From Rikenellaceae bacterium (lineage in GTDB: Bacteria; Bacteroidota; Bacteroidia; Bacteroidales; Rikenellaceae): a DNA stretch of 5,828 nucleotides. The DNA lies in assembly GCA_020859745.1 (NCBI GenBank), contig JAJBVQ010000144.1:1-5828 (forward strand), given 5' to 3'. Below are positions 1 to 5,828 of this stretch, in pieces. The notes under the pieces are model-generated. The model did not search any database. It worked only from the letters and a program-made list of their open reading frames with translations, and was not told the DNA's origin. The translations under genes and the position numbers were made by a program. Position 1 is the first letter of the stretch, and every line of letters starts with the position of its first letter.

Positions 1-65
1 GAGCCAGCGTAGCCCAAACGAGCGAAGCGCAGTTGCAGGCCTACGCCGGGGGTGGGTTGCCGTTC

Positions 66-133
66 CGGCTTCCTCCTTGCGCCTCGGCCATTTAGGCGAG
101 CCTAATGGCAACTCGGCTGCGGCGTCGGTTCGG
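66..133 (+). repeat. Hairpin-bearing dispersed repeat, copy A
   Basis: This segment resembles the reverse complement of 5739-5804 at the other end of the window. Shared blocks in the same order are cggYttcctYct, tcggc (84-88), gcgagc (96-101) and gcgtcggtt (122-130). The distance from tcggc to gcgagc is 12 nt in both copies, and from gcgagc to gcgtcggtt it is 26 nt in both. Between them is a hairpin with arms 87-97 and 100-109 and a two-base loop: ten pairs plus one bulged T. Several stem pairs differ from copy B but still pair, which suggests the fold is conserved. It could be a REP-like element or a structured RNA; two copies cannot decide which. Confidence 0.6.
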
Positions 134-168
134 CCTGCGCGGCTCGCTACGCTCGCCGCAGAAACGGA

Positions 169-190
169 TTCTCTTTGTTCACTAAGAGAA
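169..190. repeat. Inverted repeat, 7-bp stem
   Basis: The arms ttctctt (169-175) and aagagaa (184-190) pair perfectly around an 8-nt loop. It lies 47 bp past the ABC-F stop on the minus strand. It is not followed by a T run on either strand, so it is a weak candidate for transcription termination or 3'-end protection rather than a classical intrinsic terminator. Confidence 0.4.
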
Positions 191-201
191 CGGTTACCTC
201 C

Positions 202-220
202 AATCCAATGAAATTGGATT
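202..220 (-). terminator. Possible 3' hairpin of the ABC-F transcript
   Basis: The arms aatccaat (202-209) and attggatt (213-220) form a perfect 8-bp stem with a 3-nt loop, 16 bp downstream of the ABC-F stop codon. On the minus strand the stem is followed by ggaggtaacc, not by a T tract, so it lacks half of the intrinsic terminator signature. Position suggests a 3'-end role; the sequence alone does not prove it. Confidence 0.35.
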
Positions 221-236
221 ACAAATAAAAGATGGA

Positions 237-1859
<1,623 letters not shown>

Positions 1860-2002
1860 TTGTTTTCAGTAGTTATTCGATCGGTTATTCGGAAGTTATC
1901 AGAATTTCGCGTAGCAGGCGGCCCGCAGTCTCCCCCCGCGGAGGCCCGCTCAACGCATGCTCCGCAGGCTGCGGAGAAAACAGATCGATATTTTGTAAGG
2001 TG
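1860..2002 (-). promoter_or_regulatory. Long 5' leader of the ABC-F gene
   Basis: If transcription starts just downstream of the -7 element at 2003-2010, the ABC-F mRNA has a leader of about 135-140 nt. It contains a 7-bp hairpin (arms 1960-1966 and 1970-1976) in which ccgcag could instead pair with ctgcgg further along the transcript (plus-strand 1923-1928). It also holds a minimal ORF of Met-Arg-stop (start codon 1956-1958, stop 1950-1952), and an 8-bp direct repeat gttattcg (1872-1879 and 1884-1891) close to the start codon. The components are visible; an attenuation mechanism is only a hypothesis. Confidence 0.35.
1960..1976. repeat. GC-rich inverted repeat in the ABC-F leader
   Basis: The arms ctccgca (1960-1966) and tgcggag (1970-1976) pair perfectly around a 3-nt loop. 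On the minus strand the stem is preceded by a T run and followed by gcatgcg, so it is not oriented as a terminator for the ABC-F transcript. On the plus strand it is followed by aaaaca. Confidence 0.5.
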
Positions 2003-2010
2003 CAAAGATA
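2003..2010 (-). promoter_or_regulatory. Bacteroidota -7 promoter element for the ABC-F gene
   Basis: The minus strand reads TATCTTTG followed by C, an exact match to the Bacteroidota sigma-ABfr -7 consensus TAnnTTTG. It lies 144 bp upstream of the ABC-F start codon and just past the terminator of the preceding gene, which is where a new transcription unit should begin. I see no good -33 TTTG at the usual spacing, so the assignment rests on the -7 element and on position. Confidence 0.6.
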
Positions 2011-2054
2011 CCCAAATATTCGGAGTTGCCGGGCCGTCGCGTTCCCGTTTCCCT

Positions 2055-2084
2055 AAAAACCGTTTCCCGGCGGATGGGAAACGG
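2055..2084 (-). terminator. Intrinsic terminator of the Cys-rich small gene
   Basis: On the minus strand a perfect 9-bp stem (plus-strand arms ccgtttccc 2060-2068 and gggaaacgg 2076-2084, loop of 7) is followed directly by TTTTT (2059-2055). It begins 15 bp after the stop codon of the 73-residue gene. This is a textbook rho-independent terminator, and it separates that gene from the ABC-F promoter at 2003-2010. Confidence 0.85.
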
Positions 2085-2099
2085 CTGTAAAAAAAGGTA

Positions 2100-2321
2100 T
2101 TACTTCCGGGCTTTCCACCACGCGCCGCGCTCCTCGAATGTGGCTGCCAGTCGCTCGATCGAACGATCGTGGGTCAGCTCCACGTCTTTCGGGAAGAAGC
2201 AAGCGGGCAGCTGCCCTTTGGCCCGGTGGTGGGCTACGCACTGGCAGCAGATCCCGTGGCGCGCGCATCCCGTCGCGCTGCACGGGCAGTTCTTGTTAGC
2301 GGGTCCCTGTCGGCATTCCAT
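2100..2321 (-). CDS. Small Cys-rich protein, DUF6485-type
   Basis: This gene encodes 73 residues beginning MECRQG. The N-terminal half is packed with cysteines: C3, C12, C14, C19, C25, C26, C28 and C41. They are arranged as CPC, then C-x2-H-x2-CC-x-CV-x-HH, then LPACFF. This is the pattern I recognise for DUF6485 proteins, which have no established function; the Cys/His spacing suggests metal (zinc or iron-sulfur) binding. The C-terminal part is charged and apparently helical, ending in WWKARK. There is no signal peptide or membrane segment, so it is probably cytosolic. The frame stays open further upstream, but I place the start at Met 2321 because the family begins with ME-C close to the first Cys, and because the promoter at 2352-2359 would leave only this start in the transcript. 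It is flanked by its own promoter and terminator, and so is probably a single-gene unit. No Shine-Dalgarno motif is visible. Confidence 0.83.
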   Translation of the reverse strand: MECRQGPANKNCPCSATGCARHGICCQCVAHHRAKGQLPACFFPKDVELTHDRSIERLAATFEERGAWWKARK

Positions 2322-2351
2322 GACGTTTCGTTTAGTGGGTGGGTTCAGGAG

Positions 2352-2359
2352 CAAAGATA
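2352..2359 (-). promoter_or_regulatory. Bacteroidota -7 element proximal to the Cys-rich gene
   Basis: The minus strand reads TATCTTTG followed by C, matching TAnnTTTG exactly. It lies 31 bp upstream of the MEC start codon, giving a predicted leader of about 25 nt. The -33 region is weak. Its position makes it the likeliest promoter of the 73-residue gene. Confidence 0.6.
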
Positions 2360-2414
2360 GTGCAAGCCGAGCGCAATCGAACCGGTGCGGATTGCCGAGG
2401 CGCAGCCTATCCAA

Positions 2415-2433
2415 GCCAGCGTTCATCGCTGGC
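2415..2433. repeat. Inverted repeat in the divergent promoter region
   Basis: The arms gccagcg (2415-2421) and cgctggc (2427-2433) form a perfect 7-bp stem with loop ttcat. It abuts and shares one base with the minus-strand TATCTTTG at 2433-2440, so a transcript from that element would start within or next to it. It could be a protein-binding palindrome (operator) or a 5'-end hairpin. Confidence 0.45.
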
Positions 2434-2440
2434 AAAGATA
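2433..2440 (-). promoter_or_regulatory. Second, distal -7 element upstream of the Cys-rich gene
   Basis: This is another exact minus-strand TATCTTTG, 81 bp further upstream than the one at 2352-2359. Used as a promoter it would give a leader of about 105 nt starting in the 2415-2433 hairpin. It could be a tandem promoter or a fortuitous or relict copy. I see no convincing -33 element. Confidence 0.4.
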
Positions 2441-2465
2441 GGGAATGGCACCGTTTTTGTGTCGT

Positions 2466-2473
2466 TAATTTTG
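2466..2473 (+). promoter_or_regulatory. Bacteroidota -7 element for the channel gene
   Basis: The plus strand reads TAATTTTG, an exact TAnnTTTG match, 20 bp upstream of the channel ATG at 2494. The leader would be only about 10-15 nt, with gaaATG at the start and no Shine-Dalgarno motif. It lies 25 bp from the divergent minus-strand element at 2433-2440, so the two could compete for polymerase or share a regulator. Confidence 0.55.
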
Positions 2474-2493
2474 CCAATCCATACCCTCCGGAA

Positions 2494-3243
2494 ATGAAAA
2501 ACATCCACGACAAGCTCGACAAACGCATTATCGACTGGCTCAATATCCTGGTGCTGCTTGGTTCGCTGGCCATCATCGCCTCGCTGTCATACGATATCCT
2601 GACCGTAGGCCGCTACCGGCCCGACAGCAAAATGACCCTCGGCATCCAGCTGGTGGTCTGCTCGATCTTCATCCTCGACTTCATCGTCCGCTGGATCATC
2701 AGCCCCCGGAAAGGGCGTTTCGTCGTCCATAACCTGATCCTGCTGCTCTTTTCGATCCCTTACCTGAATATCGTCCATTACGCCCACCTGGATATTCCCC
2801 ACGAGGTGCACTACCTGCTGGGTTTCGTCCCGCTGCTGCGCGGCGGCTACGGGCTGGTGATGATCACCCGCTGGTTCACGAGCCGCAGCGCCACCAGCCT
2901 GATGGTCTCCTACCTGGCTATCCTGACGGCCGTGACCTACTTTATGAGCCTGATCTTCTTCGTGGCCGAACGGGGGATCAACACGGCGGTCACCACCTAC
3001 TGGGACGCGCTTTGGTGGGCCTGCATGGACCTGACCACCGTCGGCTCGAACATTATCGCCGTCACCACCATCGGCAAGATCCTGTCAGTCATACTGGCCG
3101 CCGCCGGGATGATGATGCTTCCGATCTTCACGGTCTATATCACCGACCGTGTCGTGAACAGCCGCACGCGGGCCGCCCGGAAACCCCCGGTGCAGACCCC
3201 GCCCGCGGGTAACGGTCAGGCTGCGCCGCCTAAAGCGTCGTAA
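2494..3243 (+). CDS. Six-TM voltage-gated-like cation channel (potassium channel family) with a non-canonical filter
   Basis: This gene encodes a 249-residue inner-membrane protein. Hydrophobic segments at about 14-34, 48-69, 77-93, 104-128, 134-158 and 194-219 fit S1-S6 of the ion-transport superfamily. A re-entrant pore helix (about 167-180, WDALWWACMDL) comes before S6, as in one-subunit-per-quarter tetrameric K+ channels. The filter reads TTVGSNI (181-187). The TTVG half matches the K+ channel signature TTVGYGD, but Tyr, the second Gly and Asp are replaced by Ser, Asn and Ile. The fourth segment has few positive charges (R116, R126, with R131 just after it), so voltage sensing is doubtful. 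The tail (about 222-249) is basic and then Pro/Ala-rich, with no recognisable RCK or cyclic-nucleotide domain. I chose Met 2494 because it begins a typical amphipathic lead-in before S1 and is 20 bp after a -7 element; the open frame further upstream is promoter DNA. K+ selectivity is an inference from the family only. Confidence 0.88.
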   Translation: MKNIHDKLDKRIIDWLNILVLLGSLAIIASLSYDILTVGRYRPDSKMTLGIQLVVCSIFILDFIVRWIISPRKGRFVVHNLILLLFSIPYLNIVHYAHLDIPHEVHYLLGFVPLLRGGYGLVMITRWFTSRSATSLMVSYLAILTAVTYFMSLIFFVAERGINTAVTTYWDALWWACMDLTTVGSNIIAVTTIGKILSVILAAAGMMMLPIFTVYITDRVVNSRTRAARKPPVQTPPAGNGQAAPPKAS

Positions 3244-4531
3244 GGTACTCTTTCAGCGAACCGGCATCGGCGGCGGCCTCCCCGTATTTCCGGGGCAGCC
3301 GCAGCCGTTCGGCCAGCGCCGGGGGCAGCTCCTGCGGCATCGCGCCTGCCGGGAGCGACTCCTGCAATACCTCCCGGAATTTGGCTTCGTGTGCCGTGGA
3401 CAGCCAAAATCCCTTCCCCATGCCGGAAGATTTCATCGCCAGATAGCCCACTGCGCTGTGCGGATCGCTCAGGTAGCCGTACATTTTCCAGATCTCCCCG
3501 ATAGCCCGGCGTATCTCGTCATCCGAGGCGCTGAAACCGCCGACGCCCGACCACAGGCGGTGGAAATCCGCGCCGCACAGGGCCATCATTCGCTCGAAAT
3601 TGCTGGGATTCCCCACGTCCATGGCATTGGCCACCGTCCGCACCGACTCGCGGGGCCGGAAGTCGCCCGTGCGCAGGAATTCCGGGATCACGTCATTGGC
3701 GTTCGATGCCGCGACCAGGCGTTTGACGGGAAGCCCCATGCGCACCGCGAGCATACCCGCCGACAGGTTGCCGTAGTTGCCGCTCGGCACTGCGATGACC
3801 GGCGCCTCTTTGCTGTCCGTGGCCTGCCGCCACAGGTGCCAGCCGTAGAAATAGTAGAACGACTGCGGGATCCACCGCAGGATATTGATGGAGTTGGCCG
3901 AGGTGATCCCCCGCTCGCGGCAAAAGGCGGTATCCGAAAAAACAGCTTTGGCCATGCGCTGGCAGTCGTCGAAACTGCCGTCCACTTGGAGCGGGAAAAT
4001 ATTGCCGCCGAGGGTGGTCATCTGGCTCTCCTGCAACGGGCTGACGCGCCCGGCGGGATAGAGCAGCACCACTTTGACCCCCGGCACGCCGTAAAACCCT
4101 CCGGCTACGGCGCTGCCTGTGTCGCCGGAGGTGGCGGTCAGGATCACGAGTTCGCGCCCGGTGTCGTTTAGCAGGCCGAACAGGGCGCCCATGAACCGGG
4201 CGCCGAAATCTTTGAAAGCAAAGGTGGGGCCGTGGAACAGTTCGAGGGTGTGCAGTCCCTCGGCCAAAGTGGCAAGGCGGGGGCTGAAGCCGTAAGCCCG
4301 GTCGATCGCTTGTTCGATCTGCCCCGGCGAAAGCTCGCCGCCGAAGAAAAGCTCAGCGAGGTAGATGGCCAAGGCGTTGTAGGAGTCCGCCGACAGGGCG
4401 CGGACGACATCCAGCGAGACTTGCGGGATACATTCCGGGATAAAGAGTCCCCCGTCCGGGGCCAGCCCCAGAAAGGCGGTTTCGCGCAGGTTGTAGGCTT
4501 TTTGCGGGGTGCGGGTAGATATATATTTCAT
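3230..4531 (-). CDS. thrC: Threonine synthase
   Basis: This is a PLP-dependent cytosolic enzyme converting O-phospho-L-homoserine to L-threonine and phosphate, the last step of threonine synthesis. The N-terminus MKYISTR and the LAPDGGLFIPE segment (23-33) are typical. The PLP Schiff-base lysine is K107 in HGPTFAFKDFGARF (100-113). ATSGDTGSA (133-141) forms the substrate/phosphate loop, PSGNYGN (249-255) is the PLP phosphate-binding loop, and DVGNPSNFER (305-314) is a further family signature. At 433 residues it is close to the roughly 430 of the bacterial short class; no domain is missing. It starts 20 bp after the thrB stop, with no promoter or terminator in the gap, so the two are almost certainly cotranscribed. 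The last 14 bp overlap the end of the convergent channel gene. Confidence 0.97.
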   Translation of the reverse strand: MKYISTRTPQKAYNLRETAFLGLAPDGGLFIPECIPQVSLDVVRALSADSYNALAIYLAELFFGGELSPGQIEQAIDRAYGFSPRLATLAEGLHTLELFHGPTFAFKDFGARFMGALFGLLNDTGRELVILTATSGDTGSAVAGGFYGVPGVKVVLLYPAGRVSPLQESQMTTLGGNIFPLQVDGSFDDCQRMAKAVFSDTAFCRERGITSANSINILRWIPQSFYYFYGWHLWRQATDSKEAPVIAVPSGNYGNLSAGMLAVRMGLPVKRLVAASNANDVIPEFLRTGDFRPRESVRTVANAMDVGNPSNFERMMALCGADFHRLWSGVGGFSASDDEIRRAIGEIWKMYGYLSDPHSAVGYLAMKSSGMGKGFWLSTAHEAKFREVLQESLPAGAMPQELPPALAERLRLPRKYGEAAADAGSLKEYLTTL

Positions 4532-4551
4532 TTTCGGGATGACTTTAAATG

Positions 4552-5496
4552 TTAGCGGATAACGCGCGCGCCTTGGCCGGATACCGGACCGGCGTAAAGG
4601 TCAGCCTCGATATTCAGGGCGGCGAAATGCTTTTTCATGGCCTCGCCGGCCTGTGCGGCCGCCTGCCGTCCGTCGCAGAGGGCGAATACCGACGGGCCGG
4701 AGCCGGCGATGTTCGATCCCAAAAGGCCGCCTATTCCGGCGAGGTGTTCTTTCAACTCGTCGTAACCGGGAATAAAGTGTTTGCGGTACGGCTCGGCGAT
4801 CACGTCTTTCAGCGAGCGGCCGATCAGCCCCATATCGGAGGTGAGCAGCCCGGCGACCAGCCCGCCGACGTTGCCCCACTGGGTCACGGCGTCGCACTGG
4901 GGGATCTCCTTGCGCATCACGGCGCGGCTTTCGAGGGTGTTGACGGTGATATGGGGATGGATCACGGCGGCGCAAAGGTTTCCGGGCACGGGGATGCGGA
5001 TGTAATCCAGCGGTTCGTAGCCCCGGATCAGCATGATCCCCCCGGCCACGGCGGGGCCGGCGTTGTCGGCATGGGCGGTGCCTCCAGAGACGAGCCGCTC
5101 GCCTTCCATGGCGAAGGCGATGAGCTGTTTCTCGCCGAACGGCCTCCCGAGCAACTCGTTCAGCCCGGTGACGGCCGCTGCGGACGAGGCGGAGCTGGAG
5201 CCGATGCCGCTGCCGGGACGTATCTTTTTGAGTAGGGTCACTTCGATGGCGAGCGGGTCTCCCCAAGCCGCGACCAAAGCGCGCAGGGCGGGGGTGACCA
5301 CATTCTTTTCGACGTCGTCGGGCAGGGGCATGCCGCTTTCGTTGCGGATGACGAGCTCATCGCCAGGTGCGATCTTCATGCGGACAAGATCCCCGGCGCC
5401 TTCGATGGCCATGCCCATAATGTCGAAGCCGGGGCCGAGGTTGGCGACGGTGGCGGGGGCGAATATTTCGATCTCTTTGTTGTATTGCGGTTGCAT
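4552..5496 (-). CDS. thrB: Homoserine kinase (GHMP family)
   Basis: This cytosolic kinase transfers phosphate from ATP to L-homoserine, giving O-phosphohomoserine for the adjacent threonine synthase. It is a clear GHMP kinase. The N-terminal motif is PATVANLGPGFDIMGMA (14-30), the ATP-binding loop is RPGSGIGSSSASSAAAV (93-109), AHADN is at 141-145, PHITVNT at 181-187, and the glycine-rich motif 3 is NIAGSGPSVFAL (262-273). At 314 residues it is full length (the E. coli enzyme is about 310). The ATG is preceded by A/T-rich sequence with no Shine-Dalgarno motif. No TAnnTTTG element is seen in the 330 bp upstream, so it may be transcribed from an upstream gene, by analogy thrA, outside the window. 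Bacteroides species are commonly annotated with a phosphoglycerate-mutase-like protein in this step, so a true GHMP ThrB here is informative about lineage. Confidence 0.97.
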   Translation of the reverse strand: MQPQYNKEIEIFAPATVANLGPGFDIMGMAIEGAGDLVRMKIAPGDELVIRNESGMPLPDDVEKNVVTPALRALVAAWGDPLAIEVTLLKKIRPGSGIGSSSASSAAAVTGLNELLGRPFGEKQLIAFAMEGERLVSGGTAHADNAGPAVAGGIMLIRGYEPLDYIRIPVPGNLCAAVIHPHITVNTLESRAVMRKEIPQCDAVTQWGNVGGLVAGLLTSDMGLIGRSLKDVIAEPYRKHFIPGYDELKEHLAGIGGLLGSNIAGSGPSVFALCDGRQAAAQAGEAMKKHFAALNIEADLYAGPVSGQGARVIR

Positions 5497-5548
5497 TACT
5501 ATTGATTCTTTAATGTTCGGTTATTTGGCGGGGTTGGTTGCGGTCTTT

Positions 5549-5565
5549 GAGATGCGTAGCATCTC
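5549..5565. repeat. Inverted repeat, 7-bp stem
   Basis: The arms gagatgc (5549-5555) and gcatctc (5559-5565) pair perfectly around loop gta. It is the first hairpin upstream of thrB, about 53 bp before its start codon, and would lie in the leader of any transcript entering thrB from upstream. Confidence 0.5.
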
Positions 5566-5578
5566 TCGTCCCGCCGCG

Positions 5579-5595
5579 CACCCTTCGGGTGTTTT
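5579..5595 (+). terminator. Short hairpin followed by TTTT, plus-strand orientation
   Basis: The arms caccc (5579-5583) and gggtg (5587-5591) are followed by TTTT (5592-5595). The stem is short, and no plus-strand gene runs into it within the window, so a genuine terminator role is doubtful. It is more likely part of the structured repeat region. Confidence 0.25.
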
Positions 5596-5617
5596 ACTGG
5601 GGTAATTACAGCCCAGT
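5596..5617. repeat. Inverted repeat with a palindromic loop
   Basis: The arms actggg (5596-5601) and cccagt (5612-5617) pair perfectly. The enclosed loop contains the self-complementary octamer gtaattac (5602-5609), so the element is a palindrome nested in an inverted repeat. Confidence 0.45.
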
Positions 5618-5637
5618 TGGAGTGCCCAGCGGCACCG

Positions 5638-5654
5638 CCGCCCGCGCAGGGCGG
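5638..5654. repeat. GC-rich inverted repeat
   Basis: The arms ccgccc (5638-5643) and gggcgg (5649-5654) pair perfectly around loop gcgca and are followed on the plus strand by ttt. It is one of the series of hairpins in the thrB upstream region. Confidence 0.45.
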
Positions 5655-5738
5655 TTTCCTCAAACTCCGCGCGCCTGGCGAAAGCGGGCAGAACCCCCAT
5701 GACAATGGCCAGGCCGGAGCCACCCCGGGCGGAGGGCT

Positions 5739-5804
5739 GCAACCGACGCTGCCAGTGAGAGCTATGTAAGCTCGCTTACATAGCCGAACGGCGAGAAGGA
5801 ACCG
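5739..5804 (-). repeat. Hairpin-bearing dispersed repeat, copy B
   Basis: Read on the minus strand, this matches copy A (66-133, plus strand) in block order and spacing: cggttccttct, tcggc, gcgagc, gcgtcggtt. Its hairpin is perfect: gctatgtaagc (5761-5771) and gcttacatagc (5774-5784), 11 pairs with a two-base loop. Compared with copy A, the third pair from the loop is A-T instead of G-C, the sixth is G-C instead of T-A, and the ninth is T-A instead of C-G. Pairing is maintained each time. Confidence 0.6.
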
Positions 5805-5828
5805 AGTAGCGAAGCGGGAGCACGGCAG

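Larger units (their letters stand above)
1..236. other. Non-coding, structured intergenic region downstream of the ABC-F gene
   Basis: I see no credible gene here. The left two thirds are GC-rich and contain short recurring words (agcgaagcg at 21-29; gctcgctacgctcgc around 142-155) and copy A of the inverted terminal repeat. The right third is AT-richer and contains two clean inverted repeats, 169-190 and 202-220, directly after the ABC-F stop codon. No open frame with a plausible start and recognisable protein crosses the region. Confidence 0.7.
5497..5828. other. Hairpin-rich non-coding region upstream of thrB
   Basis: This is a 332-bp stretch with no convincing gene. It holds at least five inverted repeats: 5549-5565, 5579-5591, 5596-5617, 5638-5654 and 5761-5784. 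It also holds copy B of the terminal repeat. A minus-strand frame is open for 84 codons (5775 to 5524, stop 5521-5523) and ends in KTATNPAK. It has no ATG near its 5' end, has the hairpins embedded in it, and has an arginine/alanine-rich composition typical of translated GC-rich non-coding DNA, so I do not call it a gene. No -7 element pointing at thrB is visible. Confidence 0.65.

Noticed and set aside
1872..1891. Direct repeat gttattcg twice, 12 bp apart, near the ABC-F start
   Set aside because: Only 8 bp in an AT-rich leader and without a partner elsewhere; too little to claim an operator.
2026..2493. N-terminal extension of the channel frame back to 2026
   Set aside because: The extra 156 residues would run antisense through the Cys-rich gene and its terminator and across the promoter region. 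Met 2494 follows a -7 element and begins a normal S1 lead-in.
2322..2576. N-terminal extension of the Cys-rich protein frame to 2576
   Set aside because: The extension covers both candidate promoters and the start of the channel gene, and shows no family similarity. The DUF6485-type protein begins at MEC.
3389..4171. A 260-codon plus-strand frame inside thrC
   Set aside because: It is antisense to motif-complete thrC and has a His/Arg/Ala-rich low-information composition; no family recognised.
4549..5235. A 228-codon plus-strand frame inside thrB
   Set aside because: It is antisense to motif-complete thrB and Gly/Asp/Ala-rich; a composition artefact of the GC-rich opposite strand.
5521..5742. 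A 73-codon minus-strand gene starting with TTG upstream of thrB
   Set aside because: It has a weak start and no ribosome-binding context. It overlaps several perfect hairpins and has an Arg/Ala/Gly-rich composition; better explained as a translated structured repeat. Kept as a finding, not as a CDS.

Overview
The window looks like chromosomal DNA from a GC-rich member of the Bacteroidota, most likely Bacteroidales and possibly Alistipes-like. The grounds are: four copies of the Bacteroidota -7 promoter element TAnnTTTG in front of genes, start codons preceded by A-rich sequence rather than a Shine-Dalgarno motif, GC-rich codon choice, and family-level resemblance of the proteins. The genus is an inference from base composition and gene style; nothing here proves it. 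No rRNA, tRNA, CRISPR array, transposase or phage gene is visible.

Layout. Positions 1-236 are non-coding and carry a structured, hairpin-bearing repeat (copy A). An ABC-F ATPase gene of the YbiT-like type is on the minus strand (237-1859), with a leader of about 140 nt and a promoter at 2003-2010. Next, also on the minus strand, is a 73-residue cysteine-rich protein (2100-2321), which I recognise as a DUF6485-type protein. It has its own intrinsic terminator (2055-2084) and two possible promoters. Transcribed away from it is a voltage-gated-like cation channel gene (2494-3243, plus strand) whose pore signature is TTVGSNI instead of TTVGYGD. Its 3' end overlaps the 3' end of thrC by 14 bp. 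The minus strand then carries thrC (threonine synthase, 3230-4531) and, upstream of it in the transcript, thrB (homoserine kinase, 4552-5496). Positions 5497-5828 hold no convincing gene, but contain a dense series of hairpins and a second, inverted copy (B) of the repeat.

Function. ThrB phosphorylates homoserine and ThrC converts the product to threonine, so the right-hand part is the end of the threonine pathway. The preceding enzymes (aspartokinase/homoserine dehydrogenase) would be expected beyond position 5828. The ABC-F protein acts on ribosomes. The channel and the Cys-rich protein share a divergent promoter region but have no evident functional link.

Three observations stand out. First, the ABC-F protein is built so that one composite ATP site is intact and the other is lost at all three of its key motifs. 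Second, the channel has a non-canonical filter. Third, copies A and B of the terminal repeat preserve the same hairpin with compensatory base-pair changes, which argues for a selected structure rather than chance.
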